DNA from: Massilia sp. Se16.2.3 | GTDB lineage: Bacteria; Pseudomonadota; Gammaproteobacteria; Burkholderiales; Burkholderiaceae_D | Direction: 5' to 3' | Length of the DNA: 64,000 nt | Assembly (NCBI RefSeq): GCF_014171595.1 | Contig: NZ_CP050451.1 | Span: forward strand, 2,666,001 to 2,730,000 | Shown: positions 40,890 through 50,064 of the stretch, piece after piece | How the letters are laid out: every line of letters starts with the position of its first letter | Position numbering within the stretch: position 1 is the stretch's first letter | Notes under the pieces: generated by a model | Told to the model about the DNA's origin: nothing | What the model saw: the letters and a program-made list of their open reading frames with translations, nothing else | The model's database searches: none | Program-made: the position numbers and the translations under genes

Positions 40890-43213
40890 ATGCTCAAGTT
40901 GTTGCCGGCAGTCGTAGTGATGTTTGCTCTCTCCGGATGCGGAGGCGGCGGCGCCGACACTCCGGCCCCGGGGAAGGGGGGTGAGGGCCCGCCGTCTCCA
41001 CCGCTTCCAACGTTCTCGGTCGGCGGCTCGGTTAGGGGCCTGGCTGCCAACGCCAGCCTGACGATTCAGAGCGGCACTGGCGCGTCCACGACGGTACCGC
41101 GGACGGCGACTTCACCTTCCCCCAGAAGCTCGTTGCTGGAGGCAGCTATCAGGTTTCGCTCGGTGCAAGCCCGCCGGGCCAGGTCTGCACGGTAGGCGGC
41201 GCGAGCGGAACCGTCGCCGCGGCGGACGTGCGCGGTATCGAGATCCTGTGCAATCCCGCGAGCGCAAGCGTGGTCCAGAGCGGAATGGCGGTGACCACCT
41301 TCGCGGGCTACCCCGGTTCGCAAGGCGAAGGCGACGGCAAGCTGACCGATGCGACCTTCGCTTGCCCTTTCGGGGTCGCGCTTGACGATGCCGACAACGT
41401 GTATGTCACCGATGCCCAGGGCGAATCGGTAAGGAAGATTTCGCCAGCGGGCATCGTGAGTACGCTGGCCAATCCCCTGGACTCGCCCGGCGGTATTGCA
41501 CGCGATGCATCCGGCAACCTGTACGTCGCCAGCACACGTACCGACAAGATTTTCCAGATCAGTCCGTCGGGCGCGCTGTCGTCCACCGCCGTACGGGAGT
41601 GGGGCGGCGCCACGGTCTTGCCGGTTGGCGTCGCCATCGATGGGGCAGGCAATACCTATGTGGTCGGCCGGGGCACGCATGCCATCTACAAATTCAGTCC
41701 CGGGGGTGCTGCGAGCGTATTCGCCGGCGGCGAGAAAGTGGAAGGTTCAGCCGATGGCACCGGTGCTGCGGCACGCTTCAAGCTGCCATTTGGCGTGGCG
41801 ATCGACCCGGACGGGAATGTGTTCGTCTCCGACGAAGGGAACCATACGATTCGCAAGATCACGCCGGCAGAGGTGGTGACGACGGTCGCCGGCGCGGCCG
41901 GGGTAGAAGGTGCCTCCGACGGTAGCGCGGCTACCGCCAGGTTCAGCCATCCCGCTGGCGTGACGATCGGGCCGGGCGGCAACCTGTACGTCGTCGATAA
42001 CGGAAACCGCACAATTCGCATGATCACGCCCGATGGCGTCGTCAGCACGGTGGCCGGTACCGCCCTGGCAACGGGCGCTGCCGACGGATATGGCGCCGCG
42101 GCCAGCTTCAGCGATCCCTACGGTATCGTTGCCGACAAGGCGGGCGCCCTGTATGTGACCGACTGCGGCAACCATACGATACGAAAGCTGATTCCTTCGA
42201 TCGGCACCAGGACCGTCAGCGTGACGCCGCCGCCGATGGTCTTTGCCGAGACGGGGACCGTGACGACGCTTGCCGGCAAACTCGGCGAAGGGGGTTCTGT
42301 GGATGGCACAGGAGAGTTCGCTCGTATATGGAGCGACACCATGCGTGCCATGGACCCGGACGGATATCTCCTGCTCGCCGAGGGCTATCCCACGCATGCT
42401 TTGCGCAAGGTGTCGAAGACCGGCGTGGTCTCGACGATAACGAGAGAAAACAACGCAAACGACACCTTGGCTTATCCGGCGTTCACCTTCGATCCAGCAG
42501 GAAATATGTACACTGCCAAGCGGCGGCCCGGCGGGTCGGTCGAAGGGCTGACGCGGCGTGACACGTCCGGCAATGTGACGACGATTTACGCTGAAGTATA
42601 TGGCGCTCCAGGACTTGGCAGGATCGTCGCCGATGGTTTCGGCAACGTCTATGGCATCGATGGCGACCAGATCGACAGGATCACGGTTTCCCCGGTCAGC
42701 GCGACGGTCTTCGCCGGTACGACTGCCTCGTTCGCGCCACGCTACCATTTCGATGGCCCCGGACCTGTTGCACGTTTCCAGAGCCCGAGTGGCATCGTGG
42801 TCGATACCGAAGGGAATGTGTTTGTCACCGATGCGGCGAATCTGGTCATCCGTAAAATCAGTCCGGATGGGGTCGTCAGCACCTTTGCCGGCAAGGTGGG
42901 GCGCTCGGGTACGGCACCAGGTTATCACTCGGCAGTTGTCGATGGAACCGCAGACGCTGCACGGTTCTATTACCCGCAGGGGCTGGCTATCGACGGCCAG
43001 AATAACCTGTACGTCATCGACAACCATACCATTCGCAAGATCACGCCGAATCGTGAGGTGCGGACGATTGCCGGACTGGCGGGCGTAAAAGGATTCGCCG
43101 ACGGCATGGGCGCGGCGGCCAGGTTCAGCCGGCTGGACTCGATCGTCGTCGACAAGGAGGGAACCATCTACGTCGGCGACAACAATACGATTCGCAAGAT
43201 CGTGCAGAAATAG
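40890..43213 (+). pseudogene. NHL-repeat beta-propeller lipoprotein (one frameshift as sequenced)
   Basis: About 774 aa after repair. The lipoprotein signal ends LSGC followed by a Gly-rich spacer. A small beta domain follows, then many NHL repeats with the pattern GVAIDPDGNVFVSDEGNHTIRK alternating with VVSTVAGTALATGAADGYG. The tandem blades suggest one or two six-bladed propellers. One base is missing near 41092; repair gives the segment around DGDFTFPQKLVAGGSYQVSL. The start follows AAGGATA. Such proteins bind ligands or serve as surface scaffolds; the function here is unknown. Confidence 0.85.
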
Positions 43214-43655
43214 CCGGGGAAACGTGTGCTTGCGGATAAGGCCTGGGCAGCTGCCCAGCCCGGCGGACCCGCATGCGGTTCTACGCGCACCTGGTCGGTT
43301 CCGCGCCCATGTCGGTCGATGTCCCCAGGGTAACGCCGCCCACTGAAGGCAACAGTCCTGCTGGTCGGGGCTTTTGTTAATTCCGAAATGTTGCAGCGTA
43401 ACAAACAGACGGCGCCTGGTTTGCGAAGCCCTTCTGTTTGCCCATGGGAAATGTATAATGCCCCACCTAAGCTGCCAAACGGCAGGGCAGGGACCGCGTG
43501 GTTGTTGCGTCGGAGGCAAGGTAGCTGGCATGGACGACAAGATTGTCGGAGTCCGCCTACGTCAAGACGAGCGGAACTGGTCAGCCGTATGTGTGATATT
43601 CGACAGATGAACTCGCTTGAGAGGGGTAAGGTAGAGGCGTAAAGAGGATACGCCG
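43214..43655. other. Intergenic region upstream of the porin gene
   Basis: 442 bp. A perfect palindrome CTGGGCAGCTGCCCAG (43243-43258) follows the NHL gene but lacks a T run. A perfect TATAAT (43454-43459) lies 197 bp before the porin start, so the porin mRNA may have a long leader, or a small RNA may start here. No protein frame is convincing. Confidence 0.5.
43454..43459 (+). promoter_or_regulatory. Candidate -10 element (TATAAT) of the porin leader
   Basis: TATAAT in an AT-rich patch (GGGAAATGTATAATGCC). No convincing -35 hexamer at 16-18 bp, so confidence is limited. Confidence 0.4.
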
Positions 43656-44732
43656 ATGCTCAAGTCGTTAATCACATTCGCAGTGTTGGGAGGAAGCGCC
43701 GCCGTCGCGTGCGCCCAGAGCGGTGTCACCACGTATGGCGTAATCGATGCCGGCGTGGTCGGGCAGGGCGGCTGTGCGGGAAACTGCGCTACCAGGGTCG
43801 GTGGCGGCGTCGCCTCCGAATCGCATATCGGCATCCACGGCAGCGAGCCGGTGGGTGGCGGTGCGACGGCGATCTTCGCGGCCGAAACCGTGGTGCGTGC
43901 CGACACCGGGCGCGCCGACCAGGGCGAGCGTCCCTTCGGACGCCAGGTCTGGGTCGGCCTTGCCGGCGAATTCGGGGCAATCACGATCGGTCGCCAGTAC
44001 AACCTCCAGTACCTTGCCCTGACCAACGTGGCCGACCCGTTCAAGGGCGGCATGGCCGGCAGCGCGGGCAACCTGATCGGTGGTGGGCAGCGCGTCGACA
44101 ACAGCATCCAGTACTACGGCGCCCTGGCGCGCGGCATCTCGGCCGGCGCGTCCTATGCCTTCAGGGAAAAAGTCGATACCTCGCCGGCCGGGCGGGCCTG
44201 GGGCATGACGGTCGGCTTCGAGCACGGTCCGCTGACCCTGCGCGCCGCCCACCAGAACCTGAACGCCGTGCGCGTCCAGTTCAACAGCAAGACCAGCAAC
44301 GACACCGCCGCCAGGAATTCGATCCTGGCCGCCAACCTGCGCCTGGGCTGGGGAACGGCCTACGCCGCCTACAGCCTGAGCCGCGGCTGGGCCAGCTCGC
44401 CCCTGTTCAACCCCGACAATCCCTACAGTGCCGGCCTGGCTCGCACGCCATCGAACAACAGCCGCGACGTGCTCGTCGGGCTGGCGGTCCCGGTCTCGCA
44501 GCGTACGACCCTCCTGACCTCGTACATCCAGAAGGACGACCGCGACCTGGCCAACCAGGACGCCAACCAGATGGCCATCGGCGCCAGCCACGCGGTATCG
44601 CGGCGCACCGATTTCTATGCCGCCTATTCGCACATCCGCAACCGCAACGGCGCCGGCTATACGGTCGGCAATGCCAGCTCGCGCGGCAACGGAAACTCCG
44701 CCTTCAACGTCGGCATGCGCCACGCTTTCTGA
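43656..44732 (+). CDS. Gram-negative outer-membrane porin (Burkholderiales type)
   Basis: 358 aa 16-strand general porin. The signal peptide ends ACAQ. Strand one, SGVTTYGVIDAGVVGQG, is the family opening. The loop segment ESHIGIHGSEPVGGGATAIFAAE, the region FGRQVWVGLAGEFGAITIGRQYN and the C-terminal FNVGMRHAF with terminal Phe are diagnostic. It lets small solutes cross the outer membrane as a trimer. The long leader suggests post-transcriptional control. A long inverted repeat begins 2 bp after the stop. Confidence 0.95.
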   Translation: MLKSLITFAVLGGSAAVACAQSGVTTYGVIDAGVVGQGGCAGNCATRVGGGVASESHIGIHGSEPVGGGATAIFAAETVVRADTGRADQGERPFGRQVWVGLAGEFGAITIGRQYNLQYLALTNVADPFKGGMAGSAGNLIGGGQRVDNSIQYYGALARGISAGASYAFREKVDTSPAGRAWGMTVGFEHGPLTLRAAHQNLNAVRVQFNSKTSNDTAARNSILAANLRLGWGTAYAAYSLSRGWASSPLFNPDNPYSAGLARTPSNNSRDVLVGLAVPVSQRTTLLTSYIQKDDRDLANQDANQMAIGASHAVSRRTDFYAAYSHIRNRNGAGYTVGNASSRGNGNSAFNVGMRHAF

Positions 44733-44733
44733 T

Positions 44734-44805
44734 GAGCATCCGGCAAAGCTTTCAAGGCCCTCGAGAGCCGCGCACTCGAGGCCCCTGAAGCTTTGCCGAA
44801 TGCTC
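44734..44805 (+). repeat. Long imperfect inverted repeat directly after the porin stop
   Basis: Two arms of about 31 nt pair with a few mismatches around a 9-nt loop. The left arm runs GAGCAT, GGCAAAGCTT, GGCC, CTCGAG (44734-44765) and the right arm CTCGAG, GCCCC, GAAGCTTTGCC, ATGCTC (44775-44805). There is no T run, so it is more likely an mRNA-stabilising or processing structure than a classical terminator. Confidence 0.75.
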
Positions 44806-44911
44806 GAGCCCGAATTGGCTGATCGGAGGCGTGCGCTGCGACGCCGGCTGGGAAATTTCGGTAGCCTGAACCTATTCCATTATCTTCATTCACCATCTTC
44901 ACGGAGGCATC

Positions 44912-45349
44912 ATGACTGGCAGCAGCACTCTTGATCCGGACAACTTTCCGGAAGGCCCAGACCGTAGCCTGGGCAAGGGCCACGGCACCGACGCCCTCGG
45001 TCCCAGCGATTTGTCCGACACCGGCAGCGATGTGATGGGCGGCCCCGGCTTCGCGGCCAACCTCGATGACGACCAGTTGGTCCATCTCGACGGCGGCACC
45101 AACGAAGACCAGGAAGCGAGCTTCGCCGGCGACACCGCCGGCCCGGACGTCGGCGACGCCAATTTCTCGGGTGACAGCGATGTCGGCGGCACCGGCGAAC
45201 GCGCCGCGGCGGGGCGCGACACCATCGTCAAGGATGGTGCCGACATCGATACCGACCAGGTGGTATCGATTCCCGACCTGCCGCTGACGGAAGAAGATAC
45301 CGACTTCCTAGCGAGCAAACCGCCGACGGGCGAGTCCGGTTCCCGTTAA
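44912..45349 (+). CDS. Acidic, probably disordered protein of unknown function
   Basis: 145 aa, rich in Asp, Gly and Ser (for example LDPDNFPEGPDRSLGKGHGT and FSGDSDVGGTGE), with no hydrophobic segment or Cys. The start ATG 44912 follows CGGAGG. Its last 42 bp overlap the convergent SDR gene. The composition suggests a soluble, flexible or calcium-binding protein; I do not recognise a family. Confidence 0.65.
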   Translation: MTGSSTLDPDNFPEGPDRSLGKGHGTDALGPSDLSDTGSDVMGGPGFAANLDDDQLVHLDGGTNEDQEASFAGDTAGPDVGDANFSGDSDVGGTGERAAAGRDTIVKDGADIDTDQVVSIPDLPLTEEDTDFLASKPPTGESGSR

Positions 45350-46393
45350 ATCGGCCAGCGCCTGGCGCCGACCTGTTGCGGGGCGCGCCAGGCCCCAGGC
45401 CGCCAGCAAGGCGCCCCCACCCAGCAGGATGGCCATCAAGGGCTTTGAGCGCAGGGCGGTGGCCGTATAGGCCGAGCGCTCGAACACGTGGCGCTCGGTC
45501 ATGCCCTGGCGTTCGCGCAGGGTCTGGGCCGGGTCGGGCGCGTGCAGGGCGTCGGGCCGGCCGGGCAGCTTGTCGAACTTCGACTTTTGCTGGCGCCACA
45601 TCGATGCGTTCATGAATTTGTCGAGCATGCGCGGCATGTAGGCGTTGCCGGCCGAGATCATCTTGGACGCGCCGCCGACGAAAATGTCGCGTTTCGGATG
45701 CTGGGCGCAATACAGGATGGCCTTGGCGACCACTTCCGGCGCATACACCGGAGGTGGCAGGGCCGCTTCCTTGTCCATGTAGTTCTTGGCGTGCACGGCG
45801 AACAGGGTGTCGATGCCGGCCGGCTTGACCAGGGTCACCGAGATCGGCGCCGCTTCCTTTTCCAGCTCCATGCGCAGCGAGTCGGTGAAGGCTTTCACCG
45901 CGTGCTTGGACGCCGAGTACATGCCCTGCAGCGGCGCCGCGCGGTCCGACACTTCGCTGCCGACATTGATGAGGGCACCGCCGCCGCGCCCCTTCATGCG
46001 CTTCACCGCTTCCAGCGATCCATTGACGACGCCCCAGAAATTGGTCTGGAACAGGCGCATGTGGTCTTCCAGCGCCACTTCTTCCAGGCGGCCGAAGGTG
46101 CCCACGCCGGCATTGTTGACCCAGGTGTCGATGCGGCCGAAGCGCTCGAGCGCCGTCTGGCCGACGCGTTCGATGTCGCCGGCATTGCCGACGTCGGCAG
46201 CGACCGTGGCGACCTGGCTGCCGTGGCGGCGCAGTTCGCTTGCAAGCTGGTCGAGGGCGTCGCCGTTGCGGGCTACCAATACCAGTTTGGCGCCGGCCTC
46301 GGCGGCCATGCGCGCGGTGGTGAGGCCAATGCCGCTGGTGGCACCGGTGATGACGATCACCTGTTCGTTGATCTTGCGAAGTTTCACTGACAT
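45308..46393 (-). CDS. SDR family oxidoreductase with C-terminal membrane segment
   Basis: 361 aa. Classical SDR residues are TGATSGIG (cofactor loop), NNAG, Ser in INVGSEVSD, and YSASKHA with catalytic Tyr and Lys. After the Rossmann core (about 1-240) there is an extra tail with ALRSKPLMAILLGGGALLAA, a likely membrane anchor. The start ATG 46393 follows AAAGGAA. The substrate is unknown. Convergent 42-bp overlap with the acidic protein gene. Confidence 0.9.
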   Translation of the reverse strand: MSVKLRKINEQVIVITGATSGIGLTTARMAAEAGAKLVLVARNGDALDQLASELRRHGSQVATVAADVGNAGDIERVGQTALERFGRIDTWVNNAGVGTFGRLEEVALEDHMRLFQTNFWGVVNGSLEAVKRMKGRGGGALINVGSEVSDRAAPLQGMYSASKHAVKAFTDSLRMELEKEAAPISVTLVKPAGIDTLFAVHAKNYMDKEAALPPPVYAPEVVAKAILYCAQHPKRDIFVGGASKMISAGNAYMPRMLDKFMNASMWRQQKSKFDKLPGRPDALHAPDPAQTLRERQGMTERHVFERSAYTATALRSKPLMAILLGGGALLAAWGLARPATGRRQALADLTGTGLARRRFAR

Positions 46394-46486
46394 GACGGTT
46401 TCCTTTATCTGATCGATACGGGAAGGACCGCTTGGCGGGCGCAAGTTCGCTGCGCCCGGCAGGCAGCCACGATGGGAGATGACGGA

Positions 46487-46518
46487 CGAAAACCCGAGGG
46501 GCCGTACAGCTCCTCGGG
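46487..46518 (-). terminator. Rho-independent terminator of the sulfate-binding protein gene
   Basis: On the minus strand CCCGAGG-loop-CCTCGGG is followed by TTTTCGTC, 58 bp past the sbp stop. Confidence 0.78.
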
Positions 46519-46575
46519 CCCGGCCGTACAGTCTTAGCGAACTAACACTGTCGTGGCCATCTGCGCGATTTCAAG

Positions 46576-47583
46576 TCATTTTTTGCCGGGCTGGTAAATC
46601 TGGTCGAACACGCCGCCATCGGCGAAGTGGGCTTTCTGGGCTTGCGTCCAGTTGCCGGCAACCTGGTCCAGCGTGAACAACTTGATGTTCGGGAACTGCG
46701 GAGCATACTTGCGCGAGAATTTCTCGACCGTCGGGCGGTAGTAGTTCTTCGCGATGATGTCCTGGCCTTCGTCGCTGTACAGGTACTCGAGGTAAGCCTG
46801 CGCCACCTGGCGGGTGCCGCGCTTGTCGACGACCTTGTCGACCACGGCAACCGGCGGCTCGGCCAGGATGCTGACGGACGGTGCGACGATCTCGAACTTG
46901 CCCGGGCCGAGTTCGCGCAGCGCCAGCAGGGCTTCGTTTTCCCAGGCCAGCAGCACGTCGCCGATACCGCGTTCGACAAACGTCGTGGTGGCGCCGCGCG
47001 CGCCCGAATCGAGCACCGGCACGTTTTTGTACAGGCGCGCGATGAAGTCGCGCGCGCTCGCTTCGTTGCCGCCGGGCTGGCGCAGGGCATAACCCCAGGC
47101 TGCAAGATGGTTCCAGCGCGCGCCGCCCGAGGTCTTCGGGTTCGGGGTGATCACGGACACGCCAGGCTTGACCAGGTCGCCCCAGTCGCGGATGCCTTTC
47201 GGGTTGCCCTTGCGCACCAGGAAGACGATGGTCGAGGTGTAGGGGGCGCTGCGCGACTTCAGGCGGTCCTGCCAGTTGTGCGCGATAAGGCCGCGTTCAC
47301 TGATAGCATCGATATCGTAGGCCAGGGCCAGCGTGACGACGTCGGCCGACAGGCCATCGATCACCGCGCGCGCCTGCTTGCCCGAGCCGCCATGCGACTG
47401 GCGAATCGTGAGGTTGTCGCCCGTCCTGGCTTTCCACTGCTTGGTGAAGGCGGCGTCGACGTCCTGGTAGAGCTCGCGCGTCGGGTCGTAGGAAACGTTC
47501 AGCAGGGTGATGTCGGCTGCGAAGGCGCCTGCATGGGCCAGCAACGCGGCGGCGGCGAGCGAATGGGCGATTTTTTTCAACAT
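46576..47583 (-). CDS. Sulfate ABC transporter substrate-binding protein
   Basis: 335 aa periplasmic protein, the normal length for Sbp/CysP. The signal peptide ends AFAAD. Family motifs are [27 protein letters not shown], and [11 protein letters not shown], which lines the sulfate site. The transport permease and ATPase genes are not adjacent, so this copy is an orphan with its own terminator. CysB-type sulfur control is expected but no site was proved. Confidence 0.95.
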   Translation of the reverse strand: MLKKIAHSLAAAALLAHAGAFAADITLLNVSYDPTRELYQDVDAAFTKQWKARTGDNLTIRQSHGGSGKQARAVIDGLSADVVTLALAYDIDAISERGLIAHNWQDRLKSRSAPYTSTIVFLVRKGNPKGIRDWGDLVKPGVSVITPNPKTSGGARWNHLAAWGYALRQPGGNEASARDFIARLYKNVPVLDSGARGATTTFVERGIGDVLLAWENEALLALRELGPGKFEIVAPSVSILAEPPVAVVDKVVDKRGTRQVAQAYLEYLYSDEGQDIIAKNYYRPTVEKFSRKYAPQFPNIKLFTLDQVAGNWTQAQKAHFADGGVFDQIYQPGKK

Positions 47584-47684
47584 GGTGTTTCTTCCGGATG
47601 AGTTGGGGGGAGTTAGCGCCAGCTTATGGCCCGGCCCTCCGGAAGAGAACGAATGAATTCAGTTATCGATATGCGATTTTCAAC

Positions 47685-47765
47685 GCATGCCGGACGCTGC
47701 CGCATGGGAAGGCATGCGGAAAGGCATGCGGCAGGCATGTGGGTAGAGCTTGCGGCAGGGCATGC
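47685..47765. repeat. Array of GCATGC palindromes upstream of sbp
   Basis: GCATGC at 47685, 47712, 47724 and 47760 and GCATGT at 47735. The middle three are 12 and 11 bp apart within near-identical GGCATGCGG units. The array lies about 100-180 bp before the sbp start. Confidence 0.6.
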
Positions 47766-47796
47766 AGTCAGACGCCCATGCAGAAGCGGCAGACCC

Positions 47797-47824
47797 AAAA
47801 ACAAAAGCCCACGAATAGGTGGGC
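47797..47824 (-). terminator. Rho-independent terminator (minus strand)
   Basis: GCCCAC-loop-GTGGGC followed on the minus strand by TTTTGTTTTT. The nearest upstream minus-strand gene is the 70-aa gene 233 bp away. Confidence 0.75.
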
Positions 47825-48057
47825 TCGGGAGAAATGCTGGTGCAGGGAAGACCGGTCGACCGTGAACTACCGCCTTCGGGCCAGGCATGGAAGGGCGCGA
47901 GAAACTGCAGCGAACGTGGCGTGAAGCGGGCCGGCGGATCACCCCGGCCGATCAGGGCCGTGGGAGACACGCGGGGCGCTCATGCACAAGCCGCGTCGCG
48001 GGCAGGGCACCCGCGGCCACGTACCCGGTGCGCAGCAGGCTCATCGAGCGCCAGGCC

Positions 48058-48270
48058 TCAGTGGGCTTTGGACAGGATGAGAAGCCAGCGGCCGAAGAGC
48101 AGTACTTCCACGTGACCTGCTTCGACACCGGTATCGCACTCGATGATCGGGTTGATCGGATAAAAACGCTTGCGGAAATCGCGGGTGATCAGGATTTCAC
48201 GGCGGCCAAAGCGCATGAGGAAAGGTGCAGGAGCGTATTCCAGGCCGAAGGCATTGTTCAGAGTGGTCAT
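48058..48270 (-). CDS. 70-aa protein of unknown function behind LexA-like operators
   Basis: 70 aa (MTTLNNAFGLEYAPAPFLMR...), basic in the middle (RFGRREILITRDFRKRFYP) and hydrophobic at the end (EVLLFGRWLLILSKAH). No signal peptide or known motif. The start ATG 48270 follows AAGGGA. Two LexA-like boxes lie 54-92 bp upstream in the promoter position, so SOS control is likely. I do not recognise a family. Confidence 0.7.
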   Translation of the reverse strand: MTTLNNAFGLEYAPAPFLMRFGRREILITRDFRKRFYPINPIIECDTGVEAGHVEVLLFGRWLLILSKAH

Positions 48271-48323
48271 TGACGGATCCCTTTGTTTGAATTGTGTTGT
48301 CAGTGAAAACAGGATAGCACAAC

Positions 48324-48362
48324 TACTGTATAAATCCACAGCTACTGTACAAAACACCAGTA
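48324..48362. promoter_or_regulatory. Tandem LexA-like SOS boxes
   Basis: Box 1, TACTGTATAAATCCACAG (48324-48341), fits CTGT-N8-ACAG exactly. Box 2, TACTGTACAAAACACCAGTA (48343-48362), fits CTGT-N8-CCAG with one mismatch. They abut with 19-bp spacing in the intergenic region between the 70-aa gene and the PAP2 gene. Known betaproteobacterial and gammaproteobacterial LexA proteins bind CTGT-N8-ACAG. Confidence 0.72.
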
Positions 48363-48410
48363 AAATTTTTTAAGTGTAGTTTTTTTGCCATCGAGCCCCA
48401 ATTGATCCGC

Positions 48411-49187
48411 ATGGACAGCTCCCACACCGACAGCTCGCCCTTTGCACGCCTGCACCGCTTTGCCGCCGCGCGTTTCTCGCCGGCCGAAGCGTTCGGGCTG
48501 CACCTGACGCTCGGCGTGCTGGCGCTGCTCCTGGCCATGACCGGCTTCGCCCGCCTTGCCGGGGCGGTGGTGGCGGGCGCGCCGATCACGCTGGTGGACG
48601 TGCAGCTGGCGAACTGGCTGCACGCGCACGCACACGACAACCCGCTGCTGAGAACTGCCATGCTGGCGCTCACCCAATTGCACAGCACCCCGGGCATGCT
48701 GGGCCTGACGGCGCTTGCCGGCTGGTGGCTGGTGCGGCGCGGGGCGCGCCACTGGGTACCGGCCCTGGTCGCCGCAGTGCCGGGGGCATGCTGCTGAACG
48801 TGGCGATGAAGCACACCTTCGAGCGCGCGCGGCCGCATTTCCTCGAGCCCATCGTCAGTCTCGACACCTACAGTTTTCCCAGCGGCCACACGGTGGCGGC
48901 CACCCTGCTGTATGGCTTCCTGGCCTGCTACCCGGTGCGCCACGTGCACGGGCGCGCGCGCCAGATGGCGATCGTGCTGGCGGCCTGTGCGATGGTGGCA
49001 CTGGTGGCCGGCTCCCGCCTCTACACGGGGGCCCATTACCTGACCGACGTGCTCGCGGCCACCCTCGAGGGGCTGCGCCTGGCTGGCGGTATGCGTCACC
49101 GCGACGGCGACACTGCGCCGCCGGCGCGCCCGTCGCACCCGCGCGGCCGGCACCACTCCCCATTCAATCGACAACGAGGAATCCTGA
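48411..49187 (+). pseudogene. PAP2 family phosphatase, frameshifted as sequenced
   Basis: About 258 aa polytopic lipid phosphatase. The three-part PAP2 signature is present: KHTFERARPHF, YSFPSGHT and SRLYTGAHYLTDVLA, with the catalytic His residues. Breaks lie near 48786 (GGGGG for GGGGGG; repair gives VAGGMLLNVAMK or similar) and near 49081 (extra C; repair gives RWLAVCVTATATLRRRR, ending in NEES). The stop TGA abuts the ATG of the next gene. It likely dephosphorylates undecaprenyl pyrophosphate or phosphatidic acid. LexA-like boxes lie 49-87 bp upstream. Confidence 0.87.
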
Positions 49188-50024
49188 ATGCGCACACTCA
49201 TCCACCTGTCCGACCTGCATTTCGGCCGCGTCGACGAAGCCCTGCTGGGGCCCTTGCGCGACCTGGTCCACAGCATCGCTCCCGACGTCGTGGTGGTGTC
49301 GGGCGACCTGACCCAGCGCGCGCGCAGCGAGCAGTTCGAAGAGGCGCGTGCCTTCCTCGACACCTTGCCCGGGCCGCAGATCGTGGTGCCCGGTAATCAC
49401 GACATCTCGCTCTACAACGTGTTCCGCCGTTTCGTCAAACCGCTGGCACGCTACAAGCGCTACATCACGGACGACCTCGACCCGGTCTATGTCGACGACG
49501 AAATTGCCGTGGTCGGCGTGAACACCGCGCGTTCGCTGACGATCAAGGATGGCCGCGTCAACAAGGAGCAGGTGGCGAAGATCCGCGAGCAGCTCGATGG
49601 CCTGGACCCGAAGCTCACGCGCATCGTCGTCACCCACCATCCCTTCGACCTGCCGACCAGCTTCGAGGAGGACGACCTGGTCGACCGCGCGCCGATGGCG
49701 ATGGAAGTGTTCGCCGAGTGCGGCGTGGACGTGCTGCTGGCCGGGCACATGCACGTCAGCCATGCGGCCAGCACGGCAATGCGCTACCGGATCGATGCCT
49801 ATGCGGCGCTGGTGGTGCAGGCGGGGACGGCGACGTCGACGCGGGGCCGCGGCGAAGTCAACTCCTTCAACGTGCTGCGTGTCGAGCACGAGCGGGTGGA
49901 AGTGGACCGCTATGGCTGGGACATGCTGACAAACACCTTCCGCGTGATCGTCACCGAGAAATTCCTGCGCAGCGGAAATGTATGGTCGCCGGCCTCGGAA
50001 GGCATGCTCGCCGCCGGCATCTGA
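49188..50024 (+). CDS. Metallophosphoesterase (calcineurin-like)
   Basis: 278 aa. All metal motifs are present in order: LSDLHFG (DxH), VVSGDLTQRA (GD), VPGNHDI (GNHD), VVTHHPF and GHMHVSH (GHxH). It hydrolyses phosphomonoesters or diesters; 3',5'-cAMP phosphodiesterase (CpdA-like) or lipid-linked substrates are possible. The ATG starts directly after the PAP2 stop, so the two are one operon. Confidence 0.93.
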   Translation: MRTLIHLSDLHFGRVDEALLGPLRDLVHSIAPDVVVVSGDLTQRARSEQFEEARAFLDTLPGPQIVVPGNHDISLYNVFRRFVKPLARYKRYITDDLDPVYVDDEIAVVGVNTARSLTIKDGRVNKEQVAKIREQLDGLDPKLTRIVVTHHPFDLPTSFEEDDLVDRAPMAMEVFAECGVDVLLAGHMHVSHAASTAMRYRIDAYAALVVQAGTATSTRGRGEVNSFNVLRVEHERVEVDRYGWDMLTNTFRVIVTEKFLRSGNVWSPASEGMLAAGI

Positions 50025-50064
50025 GCAACGCGGGCCGGACGCGTGCCGCCTGGCCCTTTGCCCA

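Larger units (their letters stand above)
47584..48057. other. Region between sbp and the 70-aa LexA-linked gene
   Basis: 474 bp. The sbp-proximal part carries a cluster of GCATGC palindromes (47685-47765). A minus-strand hairpin terminator lies at 47797-47824. The rest (47830-48057) is GC-rich with no convincing coding frame, and would be the 3' part of the small gene's transcript. Confidence 0.45.

Noticed and set aside
47613-47942. 109-codon minus-strand frame between sbp and the 70-aa gene
   Set aside because: It spans the GCATGC repeats and a terminator, is Pro/Arg-rich and has no ribosome site.
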